Assembly (NCBI GenBank): GCA_021783695.1
Contig: JAJXTO010000016.1
Span: 1 to 58,980 of the forward strand
Direction of reading: 5' to 3'
Length of the DNA stretch: 58,980 nucleotides
Source of the DNA: Pseudomonadota bacterium
GTDB lineage: Bacteria; Pseudomonadota; Gammaproteobacteria; Burkholderiales; Burkholderiaceae_C
Every line of letters starts with the position of its first letter. The stretch's first letter is position 1. The notes under the pieces are model-generated. The model made no database searches, was not told the DNA's origin, and worked only from the letters and a program-made list of their open reading frames with translations. The position numbers were made by a program, and so were the translations under genes. Below are positions 1-14,822 of the stretch, one piece after another.

Positions 1-48
1 TGGCTACGAACCAAGGGGTCGTGGGTTCGAATCCTGCCGGGCGCACCA
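1..48 (+). tRNA. tRNA-Arg (anticodon ACG), 3' part only
   Basis: The window opens inside the anticodon stem. The anticodon loop CTACGAA gives anticodon ACG. It is followed by a T-arm with the TTCGAAT loop, the 3' acceptor strand CGGGCGC and an encoded ACCA end. The sequence closely follows the bacterial tRNA-Arg(ACG) pattern. The 5' half lies outside the window. A tyrosine-integrase remnant 25 bases downstream suggests this tRNA once served as an integration site. Confidence 0.93.
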
Positions 49-60
49 AATTGTTGAATG

Positions 61-100
61 AAAAAAAGGGACTTAGACGCCGCTCTCAGTCCCTTTTTTC
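61..100 (+). terminator. Bidirectional intrinsic terminator after tRNA-Arg
   Basis: A perfect 12-bp inverted repeat pairs 62-73 (AAAAAAGGGACT) with 88-99 (AGTCCCTTTTTT) around a 14-base loop. The T-run lies at the 3' side of the stem on both strands, so it can stop transcription from the tRNA and from the minus strand. The minus-strand integrase remnant ends with its stop codon inside this element (73-75). Confidence 0.85.
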
Positions 101-255
101 TTGGCAGTGCGCCGCAGCATTGGCCTTGTGCCGCGCATTGCGAGAAGCGACTCGATCTGTCGGGCGATCCGTTCGGACTTTCGACGGTAGACGGGCGCAG
201 CGGTTGCCGCATCCGCATGGCCAAGCAGTTGCCGGGCTGTCGACTTAAGCTTTCC
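73..255 (-). pseudogene. C-terminal remnant of a tyrosine (phage-type) integrase
   Basis: Read on the minus strand, the frame ending at the TAA of 75-73 encodes TARQLLGHADAAT followed by VYRRKSERI. This is the typical end of phage-type tyrosine recombinases: the LLGH histidine box and then the nucleophilic tyrosine. Going upstream, the similarity stops at about 255 and the frame meets a stop at 298-300, so only about 60 codons remain and no start is present. Its place next to tRNA-Arg fits an element that integrated at the tRNA and was later lost. I see nothing else recognisable between 256 and 340. Confidence 0.72.
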
Positions 256-340
256 ACGCCATAGGCCACTGGTTCGGATCCGGCCGGGCAGGTCGGATCA
301 ACACGCTGCGGCAGGCAGAGACCCGGGTTGCGGCGCGGCC

Positions 341-1849
341 TCAGCCGCTGTGGGCGCGCAGGTAGTCGATGGAGGCAGCGGTTTCGGCGCTCAGGCCCTG
401 GGCGTTTTGCGACAGCAGGGCGTTCTCGATTTTTGTTGCCAGGGTTTTGCCGAGTTCCACACCCCATTGGTCGAAGGGGTTGATGCCATAGAGCCAGCCT
501 TCGACCACGGTGCGGTGCTCGTACAGCGCCAGCAGCGCGCCGAGGTGGTAGGGGGTGAGCTGCTCCATCCAGATGAAGGTGGACGGGCGGCCGCCTGGGC
601 AGGCGCGGTGATGCGCGGCGCGCGCTGCGGCTTCGGGCGACATGCCCTGTGCGATGAGTTCGACCTGCCAGCTGGAGGCGTCCTTGCCGTTCCACAGGGC
701 ATCGGCCTGACCCAGGGCATTGGCAAGCAGGGCCAGATGCTCGCGCAGGTGTTTGTGCCAGGGATGGGCCACGGCAACGATTTCGTGGAACACCGGCACT
801 GCGGCCTGGTGCAGTAGCTGAAAGTAGGTGTGCTGCACCGGTGTGCCCACGCCGCTGATGACCGCCGGGCCGCTGACGTGCACGGGCTGCATGCCGTCGG
901 CGCTGGTGGACTTGCCCAGCGATTCCATCAGCAACTGCTGCAGGTACAGCGGCATGCGCGAGAAGGCGTCGCCATACAGCCCGATGGACAGCAGCGGCAG
1001 GCCGAAGCGCACGCGGTAGGCGTGCGACAGCCCGGCCATCAGCCCTGGAGCGCTGCTTTCCAGCGGGGTATTGAGGAAGTGTGTGTCCATGGCGTGCGCG
1101 CCGGCGTGGAGCTGGGTCACGGCTTCGCGGCCGAAGGCCAGCAGCAGCACCATGCCGTGTGTGCTCCACAGCGAGAAGCGGCCGCCGATCTCGGGCAAGG
1201 AACGGAAAATTTGGCCGGCGGGCAGGCCGAAGCGTTGCAGCGCCAGTTCGGCGTTGGCGGTCAGCGCCACCAGGCGTGTGCGCGCCTTGTCGGCGCCGAT
1301 GCCGTCGCCCAGCCAACGCAGCGCGATGTCGGCGTTGCGCATGACTTCCTGGGTGCGGAAGGACTTGCTGTTGACGATGATCCAGGTGCGTTCGGGAACG
1401 GCGGCCGCCAATGCTGCGTCGATGGTGGCGCCGTCGAGGTTGGCCACCCAGTGCACCCGGCAGCGCGGTGTCTGCAACACGGAGATGGCGGTGTGGAGCG
1501 CGAGCATGGGGGTTTCGGAGCCGCCTGCGCCGAGGTGAATGATGTCCAGGCCCTGCGGGCCGGCCTCCTCCACGCGCTGATCCACCCAATCGGCCATGCG
1601 TGCGAATTCGGCATGCAGAAAATCCGCCGCCGCTTGCGAGGGCGCGTCCATCCCCTTGGCACCCAGACGCGACAGCACATGCCAGGCCGGGCGGTTTTCG
1701 CTGCCATTGAGCACTGTTTTACTGATCAGGTCTTGCGCCTTGTTGGGCAGTGCGGCCAGGGTTTTGAGCGCTGTGGCCAGAGCCTGTTCGCCGTGGCGGG
1801 TGAACTCAAGGCGCAGTCCGGCGGTGTCGATGGTCTTGGGTGTGGGCAT
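341..1849 (-). CDS. pgi: Glucose-6-phosphate isomerase, divergent
   Basis: Interconverts glucose 6-phosphate and fructose 6-phosphate in the cytosol. The protein has 502 residues, shorter than the roughly 550 of the E. coli type. Family landmarks are GGRFSLWS at 222-229, a histidine near 371 and WGVELGK with Lys468. The usual WGEPGTNGQH loop, which carries the catalytic-base glutamate, reads ISGVGTPVQH here, with Gly333 at the glutamate position. The first phosphate-binding loop is also altered (GAGGSETP). It is the last gene of the glycogen/zwf run, 42 bases after glgP. Family membership is clear; activity is open because of the missing Glu. Confidence 0.9.
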   Translation of the reverse strand: MPTPKTIDTAGLRLEFTRHGEQALATALKTLAALPNKAQDLISKTVLNGSENRPAWHVLSRLGAKGMDAPSQAAADFLHAEFARMADWVDQRVEEAGPQGLDIIHLGAGGSETPMLALHTAISVLQTPRCRVHWVANLDGATIDAALAAAVPERTWIIVNSKSFRTQEVMRNADIALRWLGDGIGADKARTRLVALTANAELALQRFGLPAGQIFRSLPEIGGRFSLWSTHGMVLLLAFGREAVTQLHAGAHAMDTHFLNTPLESSAPGLMAGLSHAYRVRFGLPLLSIGLYGDAFSRMPLYLQQLLMESLGKSTSADGMQPVHVSGPAVISGVGTPVQHTYFQLLHQAAVPVFHEIVAVAHPWHKHLREHLALLANALGQADALWNGKDASSWQVELIAQGMSPEAAARAAHHRACPGGRPSTFIWMEQLTPYHLGALLALYEHRTVVEGWLYGINPFDQWGVELGKTLATKIENALLSQNAQGLSAETAASIDYLRAHSG

Positions 1850-1891
1850 GAGAATCGAGAGAACGAAGGGGTGGACGTGACGGTGGGTGCT

Positions 1892-4375
1892 TCAGCTTAG
1901 CAAGGGCTTGGCGTGCCAGATCTGCTCGGCGTACTCGGCAATGGTGCGATCGGAGGAGAACGGCCCCATGCCCGCCACATTGGCGAGCGCCTTTTTTGCC
2001 CACTCGTCGGGTTTGCGGTAGAGCGCATCGACCTTGCCCTGCGTCGCGATGTAGCTGGCGTAGTCGGCCAGCAGCATGTAGTGGTCGCCCCAGTTCACCA
2101 AGAGGTCGTAGATGCTCTGGTAGCGATGAGGCTCCTCGGGGCTGAAGCGCCCGTCGCGGATGGCTTCGAGCACGCGGGCGAGTTCCATATTGCCGCTGGC
2201 AAGGGCTTGCGGCTGGTAGCCGCTCATGCGCAGGTCGGTCACTTCACCTGCGGTCAGGCCGAAAATGAAGATGTTGTCGGCACCGACGTTCTCCTGGATT
2301 TCGACATTGGCGCCGTCGAGAGTGCCGATGGTCAGCGCGCCGTTGACCGCCAGCTTCATGTTGCCGGTGCCCGAAGCCTCGGTGCCCGCGGTGGAAATCT
2401 GCTCTGACAGATCGGCCGCGGGAATGATGACTTCCGCCGCGCTCACGCTGTAATTGGGTACGAACACCACCTTGAGCAGAGCGCCGACGCGGTCATCGTT
2501 GTTGATGGTCCTGGCCACATCGTTGATGAGTTGAATGATGAGCTTGGCCATGTGGTATGCCGAGGCCGCCTTGCCGGCGAAGATGACCACGCGCGGCACG
2601 GTCACGCTGCCCGGTTGCTCGAGGATGCGCAGATAGCGCGTGATGACGTGCAGCACATTGAGCAGTTGGCGCTTGTATTCATGGATGCGTTTGACCTGCA
2701 CGTCGTACAGCGCATCCACCGGAATGGTGGTGCCGTGGTGGCGTTGCAGCCACATGGCGAAGCGCTGTTTGTTGCTGCGCTTGGCCGCCTGGAACTTGTG
2801 GATGAGCGCGGCGTCGTCCAGCAACGGGCGCAGCTTGGCCAGGTCGGACAGGTCGCGCCGCCAGTGCGCGCCGATGGTGTCGTCGAGCAGCGCGGCCAAT
2901 GGCGGATTGGCCAGCGCCAGCCAGCGGCGCTGAGTGATGCCATTCGTCTTGTTGTTGAAGCGGTTGGGCCAAATCTTGGCGAAGTCGGCAAAGATGGACT
3001 GTTGCATCAGTTCGGAATGCAGCGCCGACACGCCGTTGACGGAATGGCTGGCCAGCACGGCGAGGTAGGCCATGCGCACCGAGCGCGTGCCGGACTCGTT
3101 GACCAGCGAGACATGACGCATCAGGTTCACGTCGTGCCCATGTTTTTGCGTCAGGCGGGTGAGGAAGTAGGCGTTGATGTCCAGGATGATCTGCAGGTGG
3201 CGGGGCAGCACACGGCCGAGCATGTCGATCGGCCAGGTTTCCAGCGCCTCGGACATGAGGGTGTGGTTGGTGTAGGAAAACACGCCCTGACAGATGCGCC
3301 AGGCATCGTTGAAGGGCAGGTGATGCACGTCGAGGAACAGACGCATCAGCTCGGGAATGGCGAGCACCGGATGGGTGTCGTTGAGATGGATGGACACCTT
3401 GTCGGCGAACTGGTCGAAGGTGGTGTGCGTCTGCAGGTAGCGACGCACGAGGTCCTGCACGCTGGCGCTGCAGAAAAAATATTCCTGATGCAGCCGCAGC
3501 TCGCGTCCGGCGTCGGTGGAGTCGTCGGGGTAGAGCACACGCGAGACGTTCTCGGAATGGTTTTTCTGTTCCACCGCGCCGAAGTAGTCGCCGCGGTTGA
3601 AGGCGCCCAGGTCGATCTCCTTGGTGGCCTTGGCCGACCACAGCCGCAGGGTGTTGGTGGTCGTGGTGTCGTAGCCCGGGATGATGGTGTCGTAGGCCAT
3701 CGCCTCGACGTCATGCGTGTCCACCCAGCGGGCGCGGTCGCCCTCCTTGATGACGTGGCCGCCGAACTGCACGCGGTACACCACTTCGGGGCGCGCAAAC
3801 TCCCAGGGATTGCCAGCGCTCAGCCAGTAGTCGGGCACCTCCACCTGGCGGCCGTCGGCGATGGTCTGGCGGAACATGCCATAGTCATAGCGGATGCCGT
3901 AACCGTAGCCGGGAATGCCCAGCGTGGCCATGCTGTCGAGAAAACAGGCGGCCAACCGACCCAGGCCGCCGTTGCCCAGGGCGGCGTCGGGCTCCAGATC
4001 GGCGATGGCGTCCATGTCCACACCCAGCTCGGCCAGCGCTTCGCGCAGTGGCGCGGTGAGTTCGAGCGCGATCAGGGCGTTGCCAAAAGCACGGCCGATG
4101 AGGAACTCCATCGACATGTAGTAGACCTGCTTGGCGTCCTTGGTGTTGCGCGTGTGCGTGGTATCGAACCAGCGCTCCACCATCAGGTCGCGCACGGCAT
4201 AGGACGCCGCGTGCAGCCAGTCCACCGGCTGCGCCGAGCGCGGGTCTTTGCCGATCTGGAACATCAGTTTGTTGGAAATCGCGCGTTTGAGCGCCGCGAC
4301 ATCGTGTGGCGGCGTATCGTGAACAAAGGGAATGGCGGCAGCTTCGGGGATGGGCGGGTTGGGTTCAGGAGTCAT
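1892..4375 (-). CDS. glgP: Glycogen/starch/alpha-glucan phosphorylase
   Basis: Releases glucose 1-phosphate from the non-reducing ends of glycogen using phosphate and pyridoxal phosphate. The 827-residue length is normal for GT35 phosphorylases. The PLP-binding motif EASGTGNMK places the Schiff-base lysine at about residue 674, followed by the conserved [16 protein letters not shown]. An N-terminal stretch with [15 protein letters not shown] matches the family. The start ATG overlaps the glgA stop in an ATGA tetranucleotide (4375-4372), so the two are probably translationally coupled. Glucose 1-phosphate made here can be passed to Pgm, encoded in the same run. Confidence 0.97.
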   Translation of the reverse strand: MTPEPNPPIPEAAAIPFVHDTPPHDVAALKRAISNKLMFQIGKDPRSAQPVDWLHAASYAVRDLMVERWFDTTHTRNTKDAKQVYYMSMEFLIGRAFGNALIALELTAPLREALAELGVDMDAIADLEPDAALGNGGLGRLAACFLDSMATLGIPGYGYGIRYDYGMFRQTIADGRQVEVPDYWLSAGNPWEFARPEVVYRVQFGGHVIKEGDRARWVDTHDVEAMAYDTIIPGYDTTTTNTLRLWSAKATKEIDLGAFNRGDYFGAVEQKNHSENVSRVLYPDDSTDAGRELRLHQEYFFCSASVQDLVRRYLQTHTTFDQFADKVSIHLNDTHPVLAIPELMRLFLDVHHLPFNDAWRICQGVFSYTNHTLMSEALETWPIDMLGRVLPRHLQIILDINAYFLTRLTQKHGHDVNLMRHVSLVNESGTRSVRMAYLAVLASHSVNGVSALHSELMQQSIFADFAKIWPNRFNNKTNGITQRRWLALANPPLAALLDDTIGAHWRRDLSDLAKLRPLLDDAALIHKFQAAKRSNKQRFAMWLQRHHGTTIPVDALYDVQVKRIHEYKRQLLNVLHVITRYLRILEQPGSVTVPRVVIFAGKAASAYHMAKLIIQLINDVARTINNDDRVGALLKVVFVPNYSVSAAEVIIPAADLSEQISTAGTEASGTGNMKLAVNGALTIGTLDGANVEIQENVGADNIFIFGLTAGEVTDLRMSGYQPQALASGNMELARVLEAIRDGRFSPEEPHRYQSIYDLLVNWGDHYMLLADYASYIATQGKVDALYRKPDEWAKKALANVAGMGPFSSDRTIAEYAEQIWHAKPLLS

Positions 4376-5919
4376 GTCGAGGCGCGAGAAAAATCCGGGA
4401 GGGCGGCAAGGTACACCGCACGGTAATGCTGGGCTGCTTGCGTCCAGCTGAAATTTTGCTGCATGCCGGTCTGCCGCACCCGCGCCCAGGCGCGCGGCTG
4501 GCGGTACAGGGCCAGTGCGCGACGAACCGCATGGCGGTAATCCGCCTCCGAAAAGCTAGCAAAAACGATGCCCGTTGCGGTGCCGTCGTCGAGGGTGGCG
4601 AGATCGGCGTCAACCACTGTATCGGCCAGACCGCCCACGGCACGCACCAGCGGCAGGCTGCCGTAGAGCTGGCCGTACATTTGAGTGAGACCGCAGGGCT
4701 CGAAGCGCGAAGGCACCAGGGTGACATCGCTGCCGGCAAAGATGCGGTGGGCGAATGGTTCGTCATAGCCCACACGCAGCGCCACATGACCCTTGTGCAA
4801 CTGCGCGGCGTGGCGGAAGGCGTTTTCCAGTTCAGGATCGCCGCTGCCCAGCACCAGCAGTTGACCGCCGCCCTGCACGATGGTGTCGATGCCGGCCAGC
4901 ACGAGGTTCAGCCCCTTTTGCTCGGTGAGGCGGCTGACCACAGTAAACAGCGGCGCGTCCTTGCGCACAACCAGTCCGGCTTCTTCCTGCAGCGCGGCTT
5001 TGCACCTGGCCTTGCCCGCCAGATGGCCGACGGCGTAATGGCGGGGGATGTGTGCATCGGTCGCCGGGTTCCACACGGCGGAATCGACCGCGTTGAGAAT
5101 GCCGCTCAGATCATTCCGCCGGGTGCGCAGCAGTCCGTCCAGACCGAAGCCCTGCTCGGGTTTCTGGATTTCACGCGCATAGGTGGGGCTGACGGTGGTG
5201 ATCTTGTCGGCGTAGAACAACCCGGCTTTCATGTAGGAAATCTGGCCGTGGAATTCCAGCCCGTCCATCTGGAAGGCGCTTGGCGGAAGACCCAGATCGC
5301 CGAAGTGATCCGCGGAAAAAATGCCTTGATACGCCAGGTTGTGCACGGTGAAGACGCAGGGGACACGCCTGCCCGCAGTGAGTTTCAGGCATGCTGGAAC
5401 CAGGCCGGCATGCCAGTCGTGGGCGTGAACGATTTGTGGCGCCCACTCTGGATCGAGGTCGCGTGCCAGCCGCGCCGCGCCCCAAGCCAGCGCGGCGAAG
5501 CGGCGATGATTATCGCTGTAAGGGCGGCGCGCGCTGTCCTCGTAAGGGTTGCCCGGGCGGTCGTACAGGCCGGGCGCGTGCAGCACATAAGCGCGCACCG
5601 CGCCGCCGCCGCCAGGCACGGCGGGCAGGTCGCCGCTGAGCACCTGCATGGATTCGCCCCAGGGCAGGGTGAACTGGCCGATCGGCGCGGCGTGTTGCAG
5701 GCCCGCCCGGATGGCGGGAAAACCCGGCAGCAACACGCGCACTTCGCACCCGTCCGCATCCAGTGCAGCGGGCAGGGCGCCTGCAATGTCGGCCAGACCG
5801 CCAGTCTTGAGCAGCGGAAAAATCTCTGCGCTGACCTGCAACAGGCGAAGCGGGCTGCCGCCGAGCCGCCCCAAGGCGGCGGTCGGCCCCTGATCCTGGG
5901 GGCTCGCTTCAGTCATCAT
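4372..5919 (-). CDS. glgA: Glycogen synthase (ADP-glucose:glucan glucosyltransferase)
   Basis: Extends alpha-1,4-glucan chains from ADP-glucose. The protein has 515 residues from the ATG at 5919. The ADP-glucose motif [13 protein letters not shown] lies near the N-terminus with its lysine at about 38. The C-terminal GT-B motif [16 protein letters not shown] carries the catalytic glutamate region. The frame is open far upstream, but that part lies inside glgC and is not GlgA-like. Two adjacent ATGs (5919 and 5916) overlap the last codons of glgC, and I chose the first. The stop overlaps the glgP start by 4 bases. Confidence 0.95.
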   Translation of the reverse strand: MMTEASPQDQGPTAALGRLGGSPLRLLQVSAEIFPLLKTGGLADIAGALPAALDADGCEVRVLLPGFPAIRAGLQHAAPIGQFTLPWGESMQVLSGDLPAVPGGGGAVRAYVLHAPGLYDRPGNPYEDSARRPYSDNHRRFAALAWGAARLARDLDPEWAPQIVHAHDWHAGLVPACLKLTAGRRVPCVFTVHNLAYQGIFSADHFGDLGLPPSAFQMDGLEFHGQISYMKAGLFYADKITTVSPTYAREIQKPEQGFGLDGLLRTRRNDLSGILNAVDSAVWNPATDAHIPRHYAVGHLAGKARCKAALQEEAGLVVRKDAPLFTVVSRLTEQKGLNLVLAGIDTIVQGGGQLLVLGSGDPELENAFRHAAQLHKGHVALRVGYDEPFAHRIFAGSDVTLVPSRFEPCGLTQMYGQLYGSLPLVRAVGGLADTVVDADLATLDDGTATGIVFASFSEADYRHAVRRALALYRQPRAWARVRQTGMQQNFSWTQAAQHYRAVYLAALPDFSRAST

Positions 5920-7237
5920 CTTCCTCGTTGAGCTCGATCTCGCCCAGCGCGCGCAGCATCTTCTTGGTGACCAGCACCACCCCGCCGCTGGTGCGTTCGA
6001 AGCGCTTGGCGTCGAGCTCGGGGTCTTCACCGATGACCATGCCTTCGGGCACGACGCAGCCGCGGTCGACGATGACTTTGTTGAGGCGGCACGAGCGGTT
6101 GACCACCACATCGGGCAGCAACACGCATTCGTTAATGGTGCAGAACGAGTGCACCCGGACATTGGAGAACAGCACCGAGTTGCTGACCGCCGAGCCGGAG
6201 ATGATGCAGCCGCCGGACACCATCATGTTGATGGTCTGGCCGTGACTGCCGTTGTGGTCTTGCACGAACTTGGCCGGAGGCAGCTGGCGCTGGCTGGTCC
6301 AGATCGGCCATTCGGTGTCGTAGAGATTGAGCTCGGGCATCACCGAGGCCAGGTCCAGGTTGGCGGCCCAGAACGCGTCGAGCGTGCCGACATCGCGCCA
6401 GTACGGCTTGCTCTGCTGCCCACCCTGCACGCAGGACATGGAGAAGGGATGCGCATGCGCCATGCCTTCACGCACCGCCTTGGGGATGATGTCCTTGCCG
6501 AAGTCGTGCGAGGAGGCGGCGTCGGTCATATCCTCCTCCAGCATGCGGTAGAGGTAGGCGGCGTTGAAGATGTAGATCCCCATGCTGGCCAGCGACATCT
6601 GGTCGTTGCCCGGCATGGCCGGTGGGTTGGCCGGTTTTTCCACGAACTCGACGATGCTGCGACGGTCGTCGATGGCCATGACGCCGAAGGCGCTGGCCTC
6701 CGCGCGCGGCACTTCGATGCAGCCCACCGTGACTTCCGCGCCGCTTTGCGCGTGATCCAGCAGCATGACGGAATAGTCCATCTTGTAGACGTGATCGCCT
6801 GCCAGGACGACCACATACTCGGGCTTGCTCGACTGGATGATGTCGATGTTCTGATAGACCGCATCGCCCGTGCCGCGGTACCAGTGTTCTTCGTCCACGC
6901 GCTGCTGCGCCGGCAGCAGATCGACCATTTCGTTGAGCTCGGCGCGCAAGAAACTCCAGCCGCGCTGCAGATGCCGCAGCAGCGAATGCGATTTGTACTG
7001 GGTGATGACGCCGATGCGCCGGATGCCCGAATTCACACAGTTGGACAGCGCAAAGTCGATGATGCGGAACTTGCCGCCGAAATACACCGCGGGCTTGGCG
7101 CGCTTGTCGGTGAGTTGCTTCAGGCGCGAGCCGCGCCCGCCAGCGAGCACCAGGGCAATGGATCGACGCACCAGCATGTGCGGCTGTGTCTGGCGGTCTT
7201 GCAGGCTCATCGGGCTCAACGGACTGTTCTGTTTCAT
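5909..7237 (-). CDS. glgC: Glucose-1-phosphate adenylyltransferase (ADP-glucose pyrophosphorylase)
   Basis: Makes ADP-glucose from glucose 1-phosphate and ATP, the committed and usually allosterically controlled step of glycogen synthesis. It has 442 residues. The nucleotide-binding signature [17 protein letters not shown] begins at residue 33, followed by FVEKPAN and a C-terminal left-handed beta-helix region with hexapeptide-like repeats. The start is supported by AGGAG 8 bases upstream of the ATG. The acidic tail (EEDDD) overlaps the glgA start. Confidence 0.97.
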   Translation of the reverse strand: MKQNSPLSPMSLQDRQTQPHMLVRRSIALVLAGGRGSRLKQLTDKRAKPAVYFGGKFRIIDFALSNCVNSGIRRIGVITQYKSHSLLRHLQRGWSFLRAELNEMVDLLPAQQRVDEEHWYRGTGDAVYQNIDIIQSSKPEYVVVLAGDHVYKMDYSVMLLDHAQSGAEVTVGCIEVPRAEASAFGVMAIDDRRSIVEFVEKPANPPAMPGNDQMSLASMGIYIFNAAYLYRMLEEDMTDAASSHDFGKDIIPKAVREGMAHAHPFSMSCVQGGQQSKPYWRDVGTLDAFWAANLDLASVMPELNLYDTEWPIWTSQRQLPPAKFVQDHNGSHGQTINMMVSGGCIISGSAVSNSVLFSNVRVHSFCTINECVLLPDVVVNRSCRLNKVIVDRGCVVPEGMVIGEDPELDAKRFERTSGGVVLVTKKMLRALGEIELNEEDDD

Positions 7238-7275
7238 GGCGGGTCTCCTGTGTGTTTTAAGGTTGACGCAAGGGG

Positions 7276-11077
<3,802 letters not shown>

Positions 11078-11087
11078 GGCTGTTTGC

Positions 11088-13283
11088 TCAGGTGGCGGGA
11101 CGCAGGATGACGCAGGCCAGCGGCGGCAGGGTGACTTGCAGCGAAAACGCGCGGCCGTGCGCGGGCGTGGCATCGGCCTCGCTCAGATTCAGCGGCAGGT
11201 CCGAGCCGTCGTAGACCGGGTCGTCGGTGTTGATCAGCACGTCCCAGCGTCCGGCCTGCGGCACGCCGATGCGATAGCCGGGGCGCGGCGTCGGCGTGAA
11301 ATTGCACAGCACGACGAGGCCGGGGCCGTTGGCTGCGGTGCGCTCGAAGGCCAGTACGGACTGGGAGGCGTCGTCGTAGGTGATCCAGGAAAAGCCGTCG
11401 GGATGGTGGTCGCGCGCGTGCAGGGCGGCATGGGCGCGGTAGGTGAGATTGAGGTCGCGCACCAGGCGTTGCAGCCCGCGGTTGGGCGCGTGGTGCAGCG
11501 CATCCCAGTCCAGGCAGTAGTCGGACTGCCATTCCGGGCCTTGCGCGAATTCGTCGCCCATGAACAGCAGCTTCTTGCCCGGATGGCTGAACATGTAGCC
11601 GAGATAGGCGCGCAGATTGGCGAACTGTTGCCAGCGGTCGCCCGGCATCTTGGCCAGCAGCGAGCCCTTGCCGTGGACGACCTCGTCGTGCGAGAGCGGC
11701 AGCACGAAGTTCTCGTCATAGGCGTACATCATGCTGAAGGTCAGCTCGTTGTGGTGAAACTGGCGGTGCACCGGGTCGCGGCGCATGTAGCTCAGCGTGT
11801 CGTGCATCCAGCCCATATTCCACTTGTAGTGAAAGCCCAGGCCGCCGCTTTGCAAATCGCCGGAGGGCGGGCGGCTGACGCCAGGGAAGGCGGTGGACTC
11901 TTCGGCCAGGGTGATGGCGCCGGGCCGCTGCACGCCCACGGTGTGATTCATGCGGCGCAGGAAGTCGATGGCTTCGAGGTTTTCGCGCCCGCCGTATTTG
12001 TTGGGCACCCACTGCCCGGCCGGGCGGCTGTAGTCGCGGTAAAGCATGGAGGCCACGGCGTCCACCCGCAGGCCGTCGATGTCGAAGCGCTCCATCCAGT
12101 ACAGGGCGTTGGCGACCAGGTAGTTACGCACTTCGGTGCGGCCGAAGTTGTAGATCAGGGTGTTCCAGTCGTGGTGGAAGCCCTCTTTCGGGTCGGCGTA
12201 TTCATACAGATGCGTGCCATCGAAGTTGGCCAGGCCATGCGCGTCGGATGGGAAGTGCGCGGGCACCCAGTCGAGAATGACGCCCAGGCCCGCAGCGTGC
12301 GCGGCATCGACGAAGAACTGAAAGTCTTCGGGCGACCCGAAGCGCGCGGTGGGGGCGAACAGGCTGATGGGCTGGTAGCCCCAGGAGCCGTCGAGCGGGT
12401 GCTCGCTGACCGGCAGCAGTTCGAGGTGGGTGAATCCCATGTCGCGGGCGTAGGGCACCAGGGTCTCGGCCAGTTCGCGGTAGGTGAGCCAGCGCCAGCC
12501 GTCGGCCTTGCGCCACGAGCCCAGATGCACCTCGTAAATGCTGATGGGCGCCTCGAAGTCGTTGGCCTGCGCCATGCCGGGGCGAATGGGATGCAGCGGC
12601 GGCAGACCTTGCACGATGCTGGCGGTGCCTGGTCGCAGCTCGGCGCGGAAGGCCATGGGATCGGCTTTCTGCAGAATCTCACCGTGTTGGGTGAGGATCT
12701 CGAATTTGTACAGCGCGCCTTGGCCCACGTCGGGCAGGAACAGCTCCCACACGCCGCATTCGCGCCGCAGCCGCATGGGATGGCGGCGGCCGTCCCAGAG
12801 GTTGAAATCGCCGATCACCGAGACGCGCCGCGCATTGGGCGCCCACACCGCAAAGCGCGTGCCGGTCGCGCCGAGCATGGTGCCGGGATGCGCGCCCAGG
12901 CATTCGTAGGGCCGCAGATGCGTGCCTTCGGCCAGCAGCCAGGCATCCATTTCGCCCAGCACGGGCGGGAAACGGTAGGGGTCTTCGAGGTCGCGCACCC
13001 AGGGCGGATCGCCCGCGCGCAGCGGCGGCCAGGTCACGCGCAGCAGATAGTCGAAAGGTTTTCGGCGGCGGCCCATGCGGGCGCTGAACACGGCGGATTC
13101 GCCCTGCCGCTGCAGCGTGGCAACCGTCTCGCCGCTGGCGCGCTCGATCACATCCACACCGAGCGCGCCGGGCAGCAGGGCGTTGATCCACAGCGTGGCG
13201 CCGCGCGCGTGCATGCCGAGCACGCCAAAGGGGTCGGCATGGCGGCCTGCGGCAAGATCGGCGATGTCGTGTTCGGTCAGCAT
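11088..13283 (-). CDS. glgB: 1,4-alpha-glucan branching enzyme
   Basis: Introduces alpha-1,6 branches into glycogen. It has 731 residues, the long form with two N-terminal CBM48-like modules (about 15-105 and 130-225). The GH13 catalytic region follows: [11 protein letters not shown] (nucleophile about Asp408), [12 protein letters not shown] (acid/base about Glu461) and [18 protein letters not shown] stands 8 bases before the ATG. It lies 15 bases downstream of malQ in the same run. Confidence 0.97.
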   Translation of the reverse strand: MLTEHDIADLAAGRHADPFGVLGMHARGATLWINALLPGALGVDVIERASGETVATLQRQGESAVFSARMGRRRKPFDYLLRVTWPPLRAGDPPWVRDLEDPYRFPPVLGEMDAWLLAEGTHLRPYECLGAHPGTMLGATGTRFAVWAPNARRVSVIGDFNLWDGRRHPMRLRRECGVWELFLPDVGQGALYKFEILTQHGEILQKADPMAFRAELRPGTASIVQGLPPLHPIRPGMAQANDFEAPISIYEVHLGSWRKADGWRWLTYRELAETLVPYARDMGFTHLELLPVSEHPLDGSWGYQPISLFAPTARFGSPEDFQFFVDAAHAAGLGVILDWVPAHFPSDAHGLANFDGTHLYEYADPKEGFHHDWNTLIYNFGRTEVRNYLVANALYWMERFDIDGLRVDAVASMLYRDYSRPAGQWVPNKYGGRENLEAIDFLRRMNHTVGVQRPGAITLAEESTAFPGVSRPPSGDLQSGGLGFHYKWNMGWMHDTLSYMRRDPVHRQFHHNELTFSMMYAYDENFVLPLSHDEVVHGKGSLLAKMPGDRWQQFANLRAYLGYMFSHPGKKLLFMGDEFAQGPEWQSDYCLDWDALHHAPNRGLQRLVRDLNLTYRAHAALHARDHHPDGFSWITYDDASQSVLAFERTAANGPGLVVLCNFTPTPRPGYRIGVPQAGRWDVLINTDDPVYDGSDLPLNLSEADATPAHGRAFSLQVTLPPLACVILRPAT

Positions 13284-13298
13284 GAGCTTGGCTCCGGT

Positions 13299-14822
13299 TC
13301 AGGCGGGTCGGCGGTTGTAGAGCTGGCCAAGGCGCACCAAGCCAGCCGCATGCCCCGGTTGTACCTGATCCCAGGTGAAACGCCAGCCCCAGTTACCTTG
13401 CGGCGTGCCCGGGGTGTTCATGCGCTGGCTGCCGTCCAGCCGCAGCACGTCCTGCATGGCGAACAGGGCGATGTCGGCCACGCTGGCGCTGGCAGCGCGG
13501 ATCAGCGTCCAGGCGATGTCACCGCCGTCGCAGGCCAGGTACTCGCGCAGGTGGTGGCGCACGGCTTCGGGCGCGCTCTGCCACCAGCCCGCCGCGGTGT
13601 CGTTGTCGTGCGTGCCGGGATAGACCACGGTGTCGTGGGTGTGGTTGTGCGGCAGGTAGGCGTTCTTGCCGCCGTCGTCTTCACCCCAGGCGAACTGCAG
13701 GATGCGCATGCCGGGAAAGCCGAACTGCTGGCGCAGCGCGGTGACTTCCGGGGTGATGACGCCGAGGTCCTCGGCGATGATGGGCAGCGGGCCGAGCGCC
13801 TTGGACACCGCCGCGAACAGCGCCGCGCCCGGCGCGGCAACCCAGCGCCCGTGGATGGCCGTGGGTTCGTCCGCCGGAATCTCCCAGCAGCTCTCGAAGC
13901 CGCGGAAGTGGTCGATGCGCACCATGTCCACCAGCGCGAAGGTGGCACGCAGCCGGGCGATCCACCAGGCAAAGCCTTCGGCCTTGTGCGCTGCCCAGCG
14001 GTAATGCGGGTTGCCCCAGCGCTGGCCGGTGGCGGAAAAATAGTCCGGCGGCACCCCGGCCACCACGGTGGGGTGGCCGGTGGCATCGAGCTGGAACATC
14101 TCGGGCCGCGCCCAGACGTCGGCGCTGTTGAGCGAAATGAAAATAGGCATGTCGCCCACCAGCTTCACGCCGCGGGAGTGGGCGTAGGCGCGCAGCGCGG
14201 CCCACTGGCGGAAAAAGCACCATTGGGTGAAGACCCAGAAGGCGATGCGCTCGGCATGCTGCGCACGGGCCTGCTGCAGGGCCGCGCCCTGGCGCTGCGC
14301 CAGCGGGGCGTCCCAGGTGGTCCACAGACGTTCGCCAAAATGTTCGGACAAGGCCATGAACAGCGCAAAGTCGTCCAGCCAGGCGGACTGCTCGGCGCAG
14401 AAGGTCTCCAGCGCGGCGCGGTCCTGCGCAGTGGCGCTGGCGGCAAAGCGCCGCGCGGCGCGCCGCAGGCGCTCCATGCGGTAAGGAATGACGCGGGCGA
14501 AGTTCACCTGCGCTTCATGCAGGCCCTCAGCCGGTGCGAGATCGTCGGCGTCCAGCCAGCCGCGCTGCTGCAGCTCGGCCAGATCGATCAGCAGCACATT
14601 GCCGGCGAAGGCCGAACTGCTCATATACGGCGAATGCCCGATGCCGATATGACCCAGCGGCAGAAACTGCCACAGCGACTGTCCGCAGGCCTGCAGCCAG
14701 TCGACGAAGTGATAGGCATCCGGCCCCAGATCGCCGCTGCCATGCGGCCCGGGCAGGCTGGTGAGGTGCAGCAGCACACCGCTGCAACGGGGAAAGCGCG
14801 TGGGGCTGGAGGGAGTTGTCAT
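13299..14822 (-). CDS. malQ: 4-alpha-glucanotransferase (amylomaltase)
   Basis: Rearranges maltooligosaccharides by transferring alpha-1,4-glucan segments, feeding short glucans from glycogen breakdown to phosphorylase and releasing glucose for Glk. It has 507 residues of the GH77 family. The opening GVLLHLTSLPGPHGSGDLG, the VRIDHFRGFESCWEIP block and IIAEDLGVITPEV are characteristic, and VYPGTHDNDT follows. The start ATG overlaps the glk stop by 4 bases. Confidence 0.96.
   Translation of the reverse strand: MTTPSSPTRFPRCSGVLLHLTSLPGPHGSGDLGPDAYHFVDWLQACGQSLWQFLPLGHIGIGHSPYMSSSAFAGNVLLIDLAELQQRGWLDADDLAPAEGLHEAQVNFARVIPYRMERLRRAARRFAASATAQDRAALETFCAEQSAWLDDFALFMALSEHFGERLWTTWDAPLAQRQGAALQQARAQHAERIAFWVFTQWCFFRQWAALRAYAHSRGVKLVGDMPIFISLNSADVWARPEMFQLDATGHPTVVAGVPPDYFSATGQRWGNPHYRWAAHKAEGFAWWIARLRATFALVDMVRIDHFRGFESCWEIPADEPTAIHGRWVAAPGAALFAAVSKALGPLPIIAEDLGVITPEVTALRQQFGFPGMRILQFAWGEDDGGKNAYLPHNHTHDTVVYPGTHDNDTAAGWWQSAPEAVRHHLREYLACDGGDIAWTLIRAASASVADIALFAMQDVLRLDGSQRMNTPGTPQGNWGWRFTWDQVQPGHAAGLVRLGQLYNRRPA

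Noticed and set aside
335..348. Small hairpin GCGGC-CTCA-GCCGC at the pgi stop as a terminator of the glycogen run
   Set aside because: Only 5 bp, overlaps the stop codon and has no T-run on the minus strand.
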